Below are positions 36,116-45,820 of a stretch of 64,000 nt of DNA, piece after piece. Source of the DNA: Devosia soli (GTDB taxonomy: Bacteria; Pseudomonadota; Alphaproteobacteria; Rhizobiales; Devosiaceae); NCBI RefSeq assembly GCF_000970455.1, contig NZ_LAJG01000042.1:310001-374000 (forward strand), read 5' to 3'. How positions within the stretch are numbered: the first letter of the stretch is position 1; every line of letters begins with the position of its first letter. Below the pieces are notes generated by a model. It saw only the letters and a list, made by a program, of their open reading frames with translations. It had not been told where the DNA came from and did not search any database. The translations under genes were made by a program, and so were the position numbers.

Positions 36116-36943
36116 TCAGGTCGCCTCGGACGCCTTTTCGCGGGTGAACCATTCTCCCTCGCGCCATTCGCGCACGGTGATGGAGATCATCTGCTGTGTG
36201 ATGTCGATCAGATTATACGCATTAGGCTCGCCGCGGAGGCGCGTCGAAATGGTCGACGAAGCTTGCGCAACAAGGATCGGTGCGGAAGCGGCGGCACGAA
36301 GCCCGCGCGGTTCACCCTCCCGGATCGCGCCCGGCTCCTCATGCTTGCGCACATAGGAAAGATGAAAGTGCCCCGAAAGCACGAGGCGCACGCCGAGCTC
36401 GGCAAACGTCGCCAGCGCTTCGTCGGCGCGCTTCACCCGCTTGGTCTTCTGCATCATCGGTTCGGTGGGAAAAAGCAGGGGATGGTGCGCGACGATCACC
36501 CGCACCGCATTCGGCGAAGCCTTGGCAAAGCGCGCTTCGAGATGTTCGAGCTGATCGCGAGAAATCGTGCCGTGGCCCCAGTTCCACTCGAGCCGCGCCC
36601 GGCGTGACGTTCTCATGCCGACAAAGACCACGCCGTCCATTTCGAGCATCGGCTCGAGGTCGCGGGCGATATACTTCTTGTAGAGCCCGTAGGGATTGAG
36701 AAAGCGCCGGACGATGTTGATCGCGGGCACATCGTGATTGCCGGGCACGGTAAAGACCGGCACCGTCAGGCTATCGAGAAATTGCCGCGCCTCGACGAAT
36801 TCTTCCTTGGTCCCGACCTGAGTAAAGTCTCCGCTCGCCACGACGAGATCGGGCTTCTGCCTGGAAATATCGGCCGCAAGGCCAGCGGCGACTTCGGGGT
36901 CATGATGGCCGAAATGGAGATCGGAAATATGGACGATCTTCAC
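36116..36943 (-). CDS. Calcineurin-like metallophosphoesterase
   Basis: A 275-residue cytoplasmic phosphoesterase with all metal motifs: DLHFGHHD, VVASGDFTQVG, VPGNHDVP, VAHHPLL and LSGHFH. Resembles CpdA-type enzymes in size, but the substrate is not inferable. It overlaps the upstream lipid-kinase-like gene by 4 bases, so the two form an operon. Confidence 0.93.
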   Translation of the reverse strand: MKIVHISDLHFGHHDPEVAAGLAADISRQKPDLVVASGDFTQVGTKEEFVEARQFLDSLTVPVFTVPGNHDVPAINIVRRFLNPYGLYKKYIARDLEPMLEMDGVVFVGMRTSRRARLEWNWGHGTISRDQLEHLEARFAKASPNAVRVIVAHHPLLFPTEPMMQKTKRVKRADEALATFAELGVRLVLSGHFHLSYVRKHEEPGAIREGEPRGLRAAASAPILVAQASSTISTRLRGEPNAYNLIDITQQMISITVREWREGEWFTREKASEAT

Positions 36944-37881
36944 GGAACGTTTCCTTCGGGCAAAGCATCGGGATCGGGCGGCACCAGCACCGAAAGCGCA
37001 GCCGGCCGTATCCGGAAATCGAGCGGGGTATGAAGCGACTCCACCTCGCCGTCGAACATGACCTTGACCAGTTTCTTGTGGCTGCGAATGGTCACGGCGC
37101 GCGATTTTTCGATGCTGAGCGCTGCCGCGTCCTGCCAGTTGCCAAGCAGCATGCCGGCCGAAAGCCGCACGAAATCGACGATCGTCAGGCTTGAAAGAGT
37201 ATAGATATAAAGGCTGCCGCCCTCGAGGTTCTGGCGCGAGAAAATCTTGCCGATCCCCTGGTCATAGGCATTGCAGGCCACCGCCACTGCCTTGGCGCGG
37301 ACGATATGGCTCGGCCCGTCCTCGGGCTCGATGGCAATCGCCATGCGCCGCGCGCGCATCAGGCGGTTGAACATGAAGCGCATGAACGCCGCTTTCGACC
37401 CCCATGTCCCCTGCCCGCGGATATGTTCGCGCGCCGCCGCAAGCGCCGGGATCACCCCGATGACGACCTTATGCAGATAAATCCGTCCATTGACCTCACC
37501 GACATCGATCCGGCGAATGGCCGCTGATTTAAGCAGCGCAATCGCCTGCGGGATATCCATGGGCAGGCCCAAATCCTTGGCGAGCGCATTGACCGTGCCG
37601 AGCGGGAGAATGGCGAGCGCTTTATCCGAACCGGCAAGCGCCCCGGCCAGCGCCGTAATCGTCCCATCTCCGCCTGCCGCAACGATCACATCGGCATCGG
37701 ACTGGGCCGCACGCGCAATGCGCTCGGCAAAGGGCATCTTGGTATCGCCATCGACAACTGCCTCGAGACCTGCGGCAGCAAAATGCTCCACCAGCGACTG
37801 GGCGGAAATCCCCGTCGCAAGCACCGTTCCGGAATTGGCATTGAGGACTACGTGAAAGCGGCGCGCTGCCGAAAGTTCCAT
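36940..37881 (-). CDS. Diacylglycerol kinase-family (DagK/YegS-like) lipid kinase
   Basis: A 313-residue protein from ATG 37881 (MELSAARRFHVVLNANSGT). The nucleotide-binding signature is AAGGDGTITALAGAL and the loop LPLGTVNALAKDLGLP follows. The C-terminal beta-sandwich domain contains VMFDGEVE. Likely phosphorylates a lipid or sphingoid substrate. The longer open frame upstream is not homologous. Coupled to the phosphoesterase. Confidence 0.9.
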   Translation of the reverse strand: MELSAARRFHVVLNANSGTVLATGISAQSLVEHFAAAGLEAVVDGDTKMPFAERIARAAQSDADVIVAAGGDGTITALAGALAGSDKALAILPLGTVNALAKDLGLPMDIPQAIALLKSAAIRRIDVGEVNGRIYLHKVVIGVIPALAAAREHIRGQGTWGSKAAFMRFMFNRLMRARRMAIAIEPEDGPSHIVRAKAVAVACNAYDQGIGKIFSRQNLEGGSLYIYTLSSLTIVDFVRLSAGMLLGNWQDAAALSIEKSRAVTIRSHKKLVKVMFDGEVESLHTPLDFRIRPAALSVLVPPDPDALPEGNVP

Positions 37882-37992
37882 GATTGCCCGCTGGTTGAAC
37901 ACGCTGACTGCGTAACGAGAGCAAAGCCACGTGGTTGCATCACCCAGCAACGAAGCCGATGCGCACCCAAACACCCAAAACCACTAAAAAAC

Positions 37993-38067
<75 letters not shown>

Positions 38068-38190
38068 ATCGAAAGGGGCGCGGCCGGTATCGGCGGCGAC
38101 GGGCGCTCTACTGCCATAGGGATTCACTCGACGCAAGCGCAAAAAGCGCCTATCAACTCCCCTCGTGAATCACCGATAGCCAGGAAGGCG

Positions 38191-38340
38191 ATGAGCAAGT
38201 CGGACGCAGCAGCCGCCAAAGAGCAAAGATTGGCCGCAAAGCTTCGCGAGAACCTCAAGCGCCGAAAGGATCAGGCCCGAGCGCGCGCTGCCCGGGACGA
38301 TGCTCCGGCACCCGAAACGAGCACGGTCAAGAAACCGTAA
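38191..38340 (+). CDS. Tiny basic coiled protein upstream of murA
   Basis: A 49-residue protein from ATG 38191 with AGGAAGG 3-4 bases upstream: MSKSDAAAAKEQRLAAKL, RENLKRRKDQARARAA, then an acidic tail. Small Lys/Arg-rich proteins of this type commonly precede murA in Alphaproteobacteria, as I recall. Probably a single helix; function unknown. Confidence 0.75.
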   Translation: MSKSDAAAAKEQRLAAKLRENLKRRKDQARARAARDDAPAPETSTVKKP

Positions 38341-38472
38341 ACCATTTTCGGGCGAATTAGGAACGTCACATATTCGCAAGAGCGCGGCTGGTCTGGCTTA
38401 CGTGGCAACGAAGACCTCGCCTACCTCCCCAACAGGTAGAAGGCCCAAGGGCCGGTTCAGAGGAACCATTTC

Positions 38473-39765
38473 ATGGATCGTATTCGTTTGGTCGGCGGCA
38501 ACCCGCTCAATGGGGAAATCGTCATCTCGGGCGCCAAGAACGCCGCCCTCCCCCTCATGATCGCCTCGCTGCTCACCGATGAGCCGCTGGTGCTCAGCAA
38601 TGTTCCGCGGCTCGCCGACGTCAAGCAGCTGGAGCGGATTCTCGAAAACCACGGCGTCGATATCGCCGTCCATGGCCGCCGGCGCGGCGAATCGGACGGT
38701 GGCGGGCAGCGCATGACCTTCCATGCCGCCGATATCGTCGACACCACCGCCCCTTACGACCTCGTCTCCAAGATGCGGGCAAGTTTCTGGGTTATCGGGC
38801 CGCTCCTTGCCCGATGCCACGAGGCCCGCGTGTCGCTGCCCGGCGGCTGCGCCATCGGTACGCGCCCGGTCGATCTCTTCCTCTTCGGGCTCAAGGAACT
38901 CGGCGCTGAAATCGACATCGACGATGGCTATGTGGTCGCCAAGGCGCCCAAGGGTGGCCTCGTCGGCGCGCGCATCGTTTTCCCCAAGGTCTCGGTGGGC
39001 GCCACCCATACGCTGCTCATGGCCGCCACGCTCGCCAACGGCACGACAATGATCGAGAATGCCGCGCAGGAGCCCGAGATTACCAATGTCGCCGAATGCC
39101 TCGTTGCCATGGGCGCGAAAATTTCGGGCATCGGCACCAGGACGCTCACCATCGAGGGCGTCGAAAAACTCCATGGCGCCAATGTCGAGGTGATCCCCGA
39201 TCGCATCGAAACCGGCACCTTTGCCATGGCTGCGGCCATGACCGGCGGCGATGTGCTCTTGCGCGGCGCGCGGCCCGAGCATCTCCAGGCAGCGCTCGAT
39301 ATCCTGGCCAAGACCGGTGTCGACCTGACCCCGGAAGCCGATGGGGTGCGCGTCCGCCGCAATGGCAATGGCATCCTGCCGGTCGATATCGAAACCCAGC
39401 CCTTTCCGGGTTTCCCCACCGATCTCCAAGCCCAGTTCATGGCGCTGATGACCATGAGCCAGGGCACGAGCCACGTGCGCGAAACGATCTTTGAAAACCG
39501 CTATATGCATGTGGCCGAACTCGCCCGCTTCGGCGCCGATATTGCGGTCGATGGGCAGGTGGCGACCATTCGCGGCAAGGACAAGCTCAAGGGTGCCCAG
39601 GTGATGGCAACAGACCTGCGCGCCTCGGTGTCGCTGGTCATTGCCGGCCTCGCCGCCAAGGGCGAGACCGTCGTCAACCGCATCTATCACCTCGACCGGG
39701 GATTCGAACGGCTCGAGGACAAGCTCTCGCGTTGCGGCGCCGAAATCGAACGCCTCGCTGGCTAG
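38473..39765 (+). CDS. murA: UDP-N-acetylglucosamine 1-carboxyvinyltransferase
   Basis: First committed step of peptidoglycan synthesis (PEP transfer to UDP-GlcNAc). 430 residues. Lys22-Asn23 in [16 protein letters not shown] and the catalytic Cys126 in [13 protein letters not shown] are present. The Cys makes the enzyme the fosfomycin-sensitive type in principle. The C-terminal [14 protein letters not shown] is typical. Followed by a terminator. Confidence 0.97.
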   Translation: MDRIRLVGGNPLNGEIVISGAKNAALPLMIASLLTDEPLVLSNVPRLADVKQLERILENHGVDIAVHGRRRGESDGGGQRMTFHAADIVDTTAPYDLVSKMRASFWVIGPLLARCHEARVSLPGGCAIGTRPVDLFLFGLKELGAEIDIDDGYVVAKAPKGGLVGARIVFPKVSVGATHTLLMAATLANGTTMIENAAQEPEITNVAECLVAMGAKISGIGTRTLTIEGVEKLHGANVEVIPDRIETGTFAMAAAMTGGDVLLRGARPEHLQAALDILAKTGVDLTPEADGVRVRRNGNGILPVDIETQPFPGFPTDLQAQFMALMTMSQGTSHVRETIFENRYMHVAELARFGADIAVDGQVATIRGKDKLKGAQVMATDLRASVSLVIAGLAAKGETVVNRIYHLDRGFERLEDKLSRCGAEIERLAG

Positions 39766-39814
39766 CGCAGGTTTAGAACCAAGTCTGCTCAGATGGAGCG
39801 GCTGCAGAAATGGT

Positions 39815-39841
39815 AGGCCCGGCACTGCCGGGCCTTTTTTT
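39815..39841 (+). terminator. Terminator after murA
   Basis: AGGCCCGGC / GCCGGGCCT perfect 9-base stem with ACT loop, then seven T residues. Confidence 0.93.
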
Positions 39842-39905
39842 GCCTGAAAGCTTGCCGCAAAGCTCCGGCCCGCTCATGATCAGGCAAAGCCATGGAGACG
39901 CCAGC

Positions 39906-40556
39906 ATGAGCCGGGACCTCATCATCTGGACCTATGACTGGGTGCCCGAAGGCCCACGCGGCTTCGTGCGCGACATGCGGCTGCGCTGGGCCTGCGAAGA
40001 GGCGGGGCTCCACTACCGGGTTAAATCCGTGCGCTTCGAGAATCGCGGCCCCGAGCATTACCAGCGCCAGCCCTTCGGTCAGGTGCCGGTGCTCGAAGAC
40101 GGCGAGATCACGCTCTTTGAAAGCGGCGCCTGCCTGCTGCACCTGGCGCAAAAAAGCGAAGTGCTGATGCCTCGCGATCCCAAGGGCAGCGCTGAAACGC
40201 TTGAATGGGTTATCGCGGCGCTCAATTCGATCGAGATGGTGTCGGTGTCCTGGTGGTTCATCGCCCTTTCCAATCCCTCGACCAATCCGCTCGAGCCCTG
40301 GCTCCTGCAGCGTCTCAACCATCTCGACGCCGTGCTCTCCAAGCGCGATTGGCTGGTCGATGGGCGGTTCACCGTTGCCGATCTGCTGATGGCCGACGTC
40401 CTCCGGGTGCCGAAGTTTCGCGCCTTTAACCCGCATAAGGCGCTAGAGGACTATGTGCTGCGGGTCTGCGATCGACCCGCCTTTCGCCGCGCCTATGATT
40501 CACAGATGGCGCATTTTGCCCAGGGCAGCATTGCCCGGGCCGAGGCAAGCTTGTAG
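39906..40556 (+). CDS. Glutathione S-transferase family protein
   Basis: A 216-residue protein from ATG 39906 (GGAGA 7 bases upstream). The thioredoxin-fold N-terminal half carries WACEEAGLHYRVKSVRFEN and the cis-Pro/SNAIL-like region FGQVPVLEDGEITLFESGAC. The helical C-terminal half has LSKRDWLVDGRFTVADLLMADV. Likely glutathione-dependent; substrate unknown. Confidence 0.9.
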   Translation: MSRDLIIWTYDWVPEGPRGFVRDMRLRWACEEAGLHYRVKSVRFENRGPEHYQRQPFGQVPVLEDGEITLFESGACLLHLAQKSEVLMPRDPKGSAETLEWVIAALNSIEMVSVSWWFIALSNPSTNPLEPWLLQRLNHLDAVLSKRDWLVDGRFTVADLLMADVLRVPKFRAFNPHKALEDYVLRVCDRPAFRRAYDSQMAHFAQGSIARAEASL

Positions 40557-40606
40557 ATCGAGCCATGCGTGACCAGATATGGTCCGCAACCAGTTCAGGG
40601 CCGACC

Positions 40607-41041
40607 ATGACCGACCTCAAGCTTTTGGCGCTCGATGCCGAAGACCTCGCCGTGATCTCCGCGCATGTGCAGGATGCGGTGGTGCGCGTGCCGGACATGG
40701 GCTATTCGCGCGGCGACAAGCGCTTTGCCCTGTTGATGAACCGCTATGACTGGACGAGCGCTGAAAAGCGCAGCAAGGGCCTGCGCAAGCGTTCGGGGCT
40801 GCATTTTAATCGCGTCGAAAGTGTCGCCTATGCCGGGTTCGATCCGGCCTCGCCCGAGGGCGTTCTTAATCTTCTCGCGATCACCTTCCTGCCGTCGGCA
40901 GACGGCGTGTCGGGCATTGTCGAACTGGCCTTTGCCGGCGGCGGCACGGTGCGTCTCAGCGTCGAATGCCTCGAGGCGCGACTTGGCGATCTCGGCGCGG
41001 CCTGGGCGGCGGCAGCCAAGCCCGAGCACGCGCTCGACTGA
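40607..41041 (+). CDS. DUF2948 family protein
   Basis: A 144-residue protein from ATG 40607: LKLLALDAEDLAVISAHVQD, RFALLMNRYDW, and HFNRVESVAYAGFDP are the DUF2948 pattern, found in Alphaproteobacteria near murA and hisD. Function unknown. Its stop abuts the convergent stop of the next gene with no gap. Confidence 0.9.
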   Translation: MTDLKLLALDAEDLAVISAHVQDAVVRVPDMGYSRGDKRFALLMNRYDWTSAEKRSKGLRKRSGLHFNRVESVAYAGFDPASPEGVLNLLAITFLPSADGVSGIVELAFAGGGTVRLSVECLEARLGDLGAAWAAAAKPEHALD

Positions 41042-41293
41042 TCAGGAGGATTTGCCGGCGGCCGCTTGCTGAAAAGCGGCAAGCAGCACCTCCTGGCGCG
41101 TCTCATTGGCGGGGTCGAAATACCCTTCGGTCGCCAGCGCCTCGCGCAGCAGGAATTCCACCGCTTGGCTCGCCTCCATCTCTGGCGCCCTTTCGGCGCG
41201 CCACTTGTCGACGGCAGCAACGAGACGGGTATCGATGGACAGCATGTACTCGACTGACTCACCAGGTTGTGTCGGCAGGAAAACAATGGCCAT
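41042..41293 (-). CDS. Small protein with ribbon-helix-helix-like C-terminal half
   Basis: An 83-residue protein from ATG 41293, with AGGAGG 8 bases upstream. The segment MLSIDTRLVAAVDKWRAERA then MEASQAVEFLLREALAT looks like a beta strand followed by two helices, as in RHH DNA-binding proteins, but the match is weak. No toxin partner is adjacent. Function unknown. Confidence 0.6.
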   Translation of the reverse strand: MAIVFLPTQPGESVEYMLSIDTRLVAAVDKWRAERAPEMEASQAVEFLLREALATEGYFDPANETRQEVLLAAFQQAAAGKSS

Positions 41294-41384
41294 GACGCTG
41301 CCTCCTCTCGAAAATCTAACGTGCTCCTAGTCCTCCAGGACTGCAATGATTTCTTTACGAAGACTTCCAATGCGTTAACGGCAT

Positions 41385-41410
41385 GGAACGCGGGCTGTTC
41401 CAAAAGCGTC
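41385..41410 (+). promoter_or_regulatory. Weak EcfG-like promoter
   Basis: GGAAC (41385-41389), 17-base spacer, CGTC (41407-41410), 27 bases before ATG 41437. One mismatch in the -10; the weakest of the set. Confidence 0.25.
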
Positions 41411-41436
41411 GTTTCCACTCAGTGAAGGAGTAAGAA

Positions 41437-42033
41437 ATGCGGATTGGAATATTGGGAAGCGGCCAGGTCGGCGGCACCGTTGCGAAAAAGCTCGCGCAGT
41501 TGGGTCATGACGTCATGATCGGCTCTCCCCATGCCAAGGACAAGACAGCAGAGTTCCCCGGCATCAAGCTCGGGACCGCCGAAGAAGCCGCGTCCCACGG
41601 CGAATGGCTCGTCAATGCCATGCATGGCGAGGCAGCCGTCGAGGTGCTGCCCTCCCTCAATACCGCGGGAAAGATCCTGATCGACATAGGCAACTTCGAA
41701 GGCTCGATCGAAGGCCCGCTGGAGCGCTCTCTCGGGGAAACGCTGCAGCAGGCCCTGCCCCAGGTTCGCCTCGTCAAGACGCTCAATCACGTCAGCGCCC
41801 ATCTCATGGTCGATCCGGTGCATCTGGGCAAGACGCTGACGATCTTCATCGCCTCCAATGACGACGAGGCCAAGACTGCCGTCACTGAACTTCTGAAAGC
41901 CATCGGCTGGCAGGACATCTTCGATCTCGGCGATCTCAGCGCCTGCCGCGCCATGGAATATGTGGCGGCATCCTGGGTCGCCATCGAAAAGGCCGTTGGC
42001 GGGCCGAACTTCAGTCTTGTCCTCGTTCGCTAG
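41437..42033 (+). CDS. NADPH-dependent F420 reductase-like oxidoreductase
   Basis: A 198-residue Rossmann protein: MRIGILGSGQVGGTVAKKLAQ is the NAD(P)-binding GxGxxG start and MIGSPHAK follows the second strand, as in the NADP-oxidoreductase, coenzyme F420-dependent family. Bacteria of this group usually lack F420, so the true substrate is probably different. C-terminal AMEYVAASWVAIEKAVGGPNF is conserved in such proteins. Confidence 0.82.
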   Translation: MRIGILGSGQVGGTVAKKLAQLGHDVMIGSPHAKDKTAEFPGIKLGTAEEAASHGEWLVNAMHGEAAVEVLPSLNTAGKILIDIGNFEGSIEGPLERSLGETLQQALPQVRLVKTLNHVSAHLMVDPVHLGKTLTIFIASNDDEAKTAVTELLKAIGWQDIFDLGDLSACRAMEYVAASWVAIEKAVGGPNFSLVLVR

Positions 42034-42147
42034 CAAAAGACGAACCAACGCGAGGCAAAGTGGCGCGGTTCAGCGTCCATTTTTCCTTGCGACACAAGGC
42101 CGGGTGGGGATAGATCGCACCATCCACCCGCCTTTTCCGGACCACCA

Positions 42148-43440
42148 ATGCCTTTACGCCTCGACAGCGCCGCGCCCGATTTTGAACGCCGCTTTGCCGA
42201 ACTGCTCGCGAGCAAGCGCGAAGCCTCGCAGGAAGTGGGCGATACGGTCGCCGGCATCATCGCCGATGTGCGCGCTCGTGGCGACGAAGCGGTGGCCGAA
42301 CTCACCAATAAGTTCGATAAGGCAGGTGTTACCCCCGACACGCTGCGCTTTTCCGAGGATGAAATCGCCTCGGCCGCCGCGCGCGTTTCCGCCGAGGTGC
42401 GGGAAGCGTTGCAGACTGCGCATGATCGCATCAAGTCCCACCACGAGCGGCAAAAGCCCAAGGACGATCTTTATACCGACGCGCTCGGCGTGACCCTCGG
42501 CTCGCGCTGGACGCCGATCGATGCTGTCGGCATCTATGTGCCAGGCGGGCTCGCCTCCTATCCTTCCTCGGTGCTGATGAACGCGGTTCCCGCCAAGGTT
42601 GCCGGCGTCGAGCGTATCGCCATGGTCGTGCCGACGCCCAATGGCCAGCTTGCTTCCGCCATTCTTTGCGCTGCCCAGATTGCTGGCGTCACCGAGATCT
42701 ACCGCATCGGCGGTGCCCAGGCCGTCGCCGCCCTCGCCTATGGCACCGCGTCCATTGCCCGGGTCGACAAGATCATGGGGCCCGGTAATGCCTATGTCGC
42801 GGCCGCCAAGCGCCAGGTTTTCGGGCAGGTTGGGATCGACCTCATCGCCGGCCCCTCGGAAGTGCTGGTCATCGCCGACCGCTCGGCCAATCCCGCCTGG
42901 GTCGCGGCCGATCTTATCGCCCAGGCCGAGCATGGCGGCGGCGCCCAATCGATTCTCGTGACGACCGAGGAAGCCCTCGCCGATACGGTCGACGCCGAGG
43001 TCGATCGCCAGCTGAGCCTTCTGCCCAAGCAATCGATCGCCCGCGAGGGCTGGGAGGAGTTCGGCGCCATCATCACCGTCGATACTCTCGAGACCGCAAC
43101 CATCCTTGCCAATCGCATTGCCTCCGAACATGTCGAGCTTGCCGTCGACGATCCGCAGGCCCTGATGGTGGGTATTCGCCATGCCGGCGCGATCTTTCTT
43201 GGCCATCACACGCCCGAGGCGATCGGAGATTATGTCGGCGGCTCGAACCACGTGCTGCCCACCGCCCGTTCGGCGCGCTTTGCCTCGGGGCTCGGCGTCC
43301 TCGATTTTGTCAAGCGCACCTCGATCCTTGGCTGCACGCCGTCTTCGCTTTCGGCGCTCGCCGGCGCGGCGGTGACCATCGCTGAAGTCGAAGCGCTCGA
43401 CGGTCATGGGCGCTCGATATCGATTCGGCTCAACCGTTGA
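42148..43440 (+). CDS. hisD: Histidinol dehydrogenase
   Basis: Last two oxidation steps of histidine synthesis, NAD- and zinc-dependent. 430 residues. Motifs: YVPGGLASYPSSVLMNAVPAK, VDKIMGPGNAYVAAAK, DLIAGPSEVLVIAD, AQAEHGGGAQS and GGSNHVLPT, including the zinc-site Gln/His residues and the catalytic Glu-His region (ASEHVEL). Followed directly by the UPF0262 fusion gene. Confidence 0.97.
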   Translation: MPLRLDSAAPDFERRFAELLASKREASQEVGDTVAGIIADVRARGDEAVAELTNKFDKAGVTPDTLRFSEDEIASAAARVSAEVREALQTAHDRIKSHHERQKPKDDLYTDALGVTLGSRWTPIDAVGIYVPGGLASYPSSVLMNAVPAKVAGVERIAMVVPTPNGQLASAILCAAQIAGVTEIYRIGGAQAVAALAYGTASIARVDKIMGPGNAYVAAAKRQVFGQVGIDLIAGPSEVLVIADRSANPAWVAADLIAQAEHGGGAQSILVTTEEALADTVDAEVDRQLSLLPKQSIAREGWEEFGAIITVDTLETATILANRIASEHVELAVDDPQALMVGIRHAGAIFLGHHTPEAIGDYVGGSNHVLPTARSARFASGLGVLDFVKRTSILGCTPSSLSALAGAAVTIAEVEALDGHGRSISIRLNR

Positions 43441-43448
43441 GCATTTCC

Positions 43449-44408
43449 ATGGGCACGAGCGATGCGGCGCCGAGCACCAATCGCCTGGTGACCGTAACGC
43501 TCGACCCAAACACTATCACCTCGATCAATCCCGACGAAGTGCATGAATGGCGCATCGCCATTTATGACCTTCTGGAAAATAACTCGTTCCGCCCCGCCCG
43601 CGTCAGCGCCGAAGGACCCTATGCGCTCCACGTCTCGATCATCGGCAATTCCATCGTCCTCGATGTGCGCCATCCCGAAACCTTCCAGCCGATCGCCGCG
43701 CACTATCTTTCGCTCACCCCGTTCCGCCGCCTGATCCGCGATTATTTCCGGATCCGCGATGCTTATTACGAAGCGATCCGTTCGGCCCAGCCGTTCCAGA
43801 TCGAAACTGTCGACATGGCCCGGCGCGGCATGCACAACGAGGCGGCCGAACTTCTGCGCACGCGGCTGACCAACAAGATCACCATCGATCTCAATACCGC
43901 GCGCCGGCTGTTTACCCTCATCTGCGCCGTCCAGCCCTATGCCAGCCGCATCGACGAGGCGACGAGCGAATTGCCGACGGTGCTCTTTGTCTGCTCGATG
44001 AATTCGGTCCGCTCGCCCATCGCCGCGGCCCTGGCGCGCCAAGCTTTTCCGGGCCGCGTCATTGCCCGCTCGGTGGGGGTCAATGGCGGCAAGGCCGATC
44101 AGTTCGTCCATGAGGTGATGGAGGAGATCGGCATTGATATGAGCGTGCACACGCCCCATATCCTTGATGAACTCGTCGCCAATCGCTTCGATCTCGTGAT
44201 TACCCTTTCCGATGACGCGCCCGAAGCCGTGGCCCGAAAGGGTCTTGAAGCCGGCGCGGTCGAGCAATGGCCGGTGCCCGATCCATCGCTTGTCGAGGGC
44301 AATCGCGAGGTGGTTCTGTCGGCCTACCGGGCCTTGCGGGACGATCTTCGGCGCCGCGTTCGCACCCGTTTGGAGCCGCTGGTTTCCGGTAGTTCACAAA
44401 GCCACTGA
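43449..44408 (+). CDS. Fusion of UPF0262 protein and low-Mr protein tyrosine phosphatase/ArsC-like domain
   Basis: From ATG 43449 the product is 319 residues; a TTG at 43437 overlapping the hisD stop would add four. Residues ~15-160 are UPF0262 (WRIAIYDLLENNSFRP, HYLSLTPFRRLIRDYFRI, ARRGMHNEAAELL, NTARRLFTLIC). Residues ~175-310 are a low-Mr phosphatase with P-loop CSMNSVRSP (Cys182, Arg188) and general-acid Asp in PVPDPS (~278). In many relatives these are two adjacent genes after hisD; here there is no stop or start between them. The phosphatase substrate is unknown. Confidence 0.9.
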   Translation: MGTSDAAPSTNRLVTVTLDPNTITSINPDEVHEWRIAIYDLLENNSFRPARVSAEGPYALHVSIIGNSIVLDVRHPETFQPIAAHYLSLTPFRRLIRDYFRIRDAYYEAIRSAQPFQIETVDMARRGMHNEAAELLRTRLTNKITIDLNTARRLFTLICAVQPYASRIDEATSELPTVLFVCSMNSVRSPIAAALARQAFPGRVIARSVGVNGGKADQFVHEVMEEIGIDMSVHTPHILDELVANRFDLVITLSDDAPEAVARKGLEAGAVEQWPVPDPSLVEGNREVVLSAYRALRDDLRRRVRTRLEPLVSGSSQSH

Positions 44409-44483
44409 TTTGCAGTAGGTTCCGCCAAAATTTGCGGCCGCCGCCGAGCAATTTCGCACGCGGGGGTCTTCCCAGGAGAAAGT

Positions 44484-44702
44484 ATGGCCAAAGAAGAAGT
44501 GCTCGAATTCCCGGGCGTGGTCACCGAATTGCTTCCCAACGCGACCTTCCGGGTCAAGCTGGAAAACGAACACGAGATCATCGCTCACACCGCTGGGCGC
44601 ATGCGCAAGAACCGTATTCGCGTTCTCGCAGGCGACAAGGTGCTGTGCGAAATGACCCCCTATGACCTGACCAAGGGTCGTATCACCTACCGCTTCAAGT
44701 GA
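44484..44702 (+). CDS. infA: Translation initiation factor IF-1
   Basis: A 72-residue OB-fold protein: [37 protein letters not shown] and [13 protein letters not shown] are canonical. Preceded by AGGAGA. Start of the infA-maf-yacG cluster. Confidence 0.98.
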   Translation: MAKEEVLEFPGVVTELLPNATFRVKLENEHEIIAHTAGRMRKNRIRVLAGDKVLCEMTPYDLTKGRITYRFK

Positions 44703-44817
44703 AGGTTTGGCGCGACCAGCCGATGGTTGGTCAAAACGCTCCGACGGAGCGTTTCAAGCGACAAGCGCCCGGAGCCATGCGAAGGGCGGTCCTGTTTCAG
44801 CGGAGCTCGACGTCATC

Positions 44818-45456
44818 ATGGCCTCAAGGCCCGAACTAATCCTGGCCTCCGCCTCGCCGCGCCGGCTTGCGCTTCTCAATCAGATCGGCATCGAGCCCGA
44901 GCACCTGGTGCCGGCCCATGTGGACGAGACGCCCGAAAAGGGCGAACTGCCGCGCAAGCTCGCTGGCCGGCTTGCCGATCTCAAGGCTCTCACGGCTCAG
45001 CATAAGGCCCGCGTCGCCGGTTTCGGCTCCGACGCACTGGTGTTGGCTGCCGATACGGTCGTGGCGGTGGGCCGGCGCATCCTGCCCAAGGCCGAGATCA
45101 TGGAAGAGGCGTCCGATTGCCTTCGCCTCCTCTCGGGCCGCGCTCATCGCGTCTATACCGGCGTGACGCTGCTCACCCCTTCGGGCGCCAAGCGGCAGCG
45201 CATCGTTGAAACCCGCATCCGCTTCAAGCGCTTGTCGACCCGCGAAATGGAAGCCTATCTCGCCAGCGCCGAATGGCGCGACAAGGCGGGCGGTTACGCC
45301 ATCCAGGGCATTGCCGGCTCTTTCGTCGTCAAGCTCGTCGGCTCCTATTCCGGCGTCGTCGGCCTGCCGCTTCACGAAGTCACCCAATTGCTCGCCGGCG
45401 AAGGCTATCCGGTGCACTTCAACTGGCTCAACCAGTCGAGCCTTTCGGGGGTCTGA
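44818..45456 (+). CDS. maf: Maf-family nucleoside triphosphate pyrophosphatase
   Basis: Hydrolyses non-canonical or bulk NTPs (house-cleaning, septum-linked). From ATG 44818 ([20 protein letters not shown]) it is 212 residues. The phosphate-binding SASPRR motif, the DTVV motif with catalytic Asp, and [13 protein letters not shown] are intact. An in-frame extension upstream to about 44707 lacks homology. Overlaps yacG by 1 base. Confidence 0.93.
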   Translation: MASRPELILASASPRRLALLNQIGIEPEHLVPAHVDETPEKGELPRKLAGRLADLKALTAQHKARVAGFGSDALVLAADTVVAVGRRILPKAEIMEEASDCLRLLSGRAHRVYTGVTLLTPSGAKRQRIVETRIRFKRLSTREMEAYLASAEWRDKAGGYAIQGIAGSFVVKLVGSYSGVVGLPLHEVTQLLAGEGYPVHFNWLNQSSLSGV

Positions 45457-45623
45457 TGGCTCCGGAAAGAAAATGCCCGATCTGCGGAAAACCGACCGTG
45501 GATAAGTTCAAGCCATTTTGTTCGAAGCGCTGCGCCGACGTCGATCTCAACCGCTGGCTGACCGGCTCCTATGTCATCCCCGCGCGTGACGACGAACCGC
45601 AACAGCAGGACGAAGACGAGTAG
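45456..45623 (+). CDS. yacG: DNA gyrase inhibitor YacG
   Basis: A 55-residue zinc protein: [20 protein letters not shown] holds the four zinc Cys (CxxC and CxxxC), then [16 protein letters not shown] and an acidic tail. YacG binds GyrB in E. coli. Coupled to maf by TGATG overlap. Confidence 0.95.
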   Translation: MAPERKCPICGKPTVDKFKPFCSKRCADVDLNRWLTGSYVIPARDDEPQQQDEDE

Positions 45624-45737
45624 CCGCTTATCCGGCGCTCAATGATAACGGAATGGTACCCGACAGGCGCGGGGCGGCAACGCTTTTACCCTTGCGCGCC
45701 TCAAGCCGATTGCCTATGACGCTCTCCACCAAAGGCT

Positions 45738-45813
45738 GCCCAGATAGCTCAGTTGGTAGAGCAGCGGATTGAAAATCCGCGTGTCGCTGGTTCGATTCCG
45801 GCTCTGGGCACCA
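45738..45813 (+). tRNA. tRNA-Phe (anticodon GAA)
   Basis: 76 bases with encoded CCA. Acceptor GCCCAGA/TCTGGGC; anticodon stem CGGAT/ATCCG with loop containing GAA; T arm GTTCGATTC. Reads UUC/UUU. Confidence 0.97.
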
Positions 45814-45820
45814 CTCCACC

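Noticed and set aside
41042..41293. Antitoxin of a toxin-antitoxin pair
   Set aside because: A weak ribbon-helix-helix resemblance exists, but no toxin-like gene is adjacent; the neighbours are DUF2948 and an F420-reductase-like gene.
42154..43509. Long minus-strand open frame opposite hisD
   Set aside because: Runs across hisD with repetitive charged composition; hisD motifs are complete.
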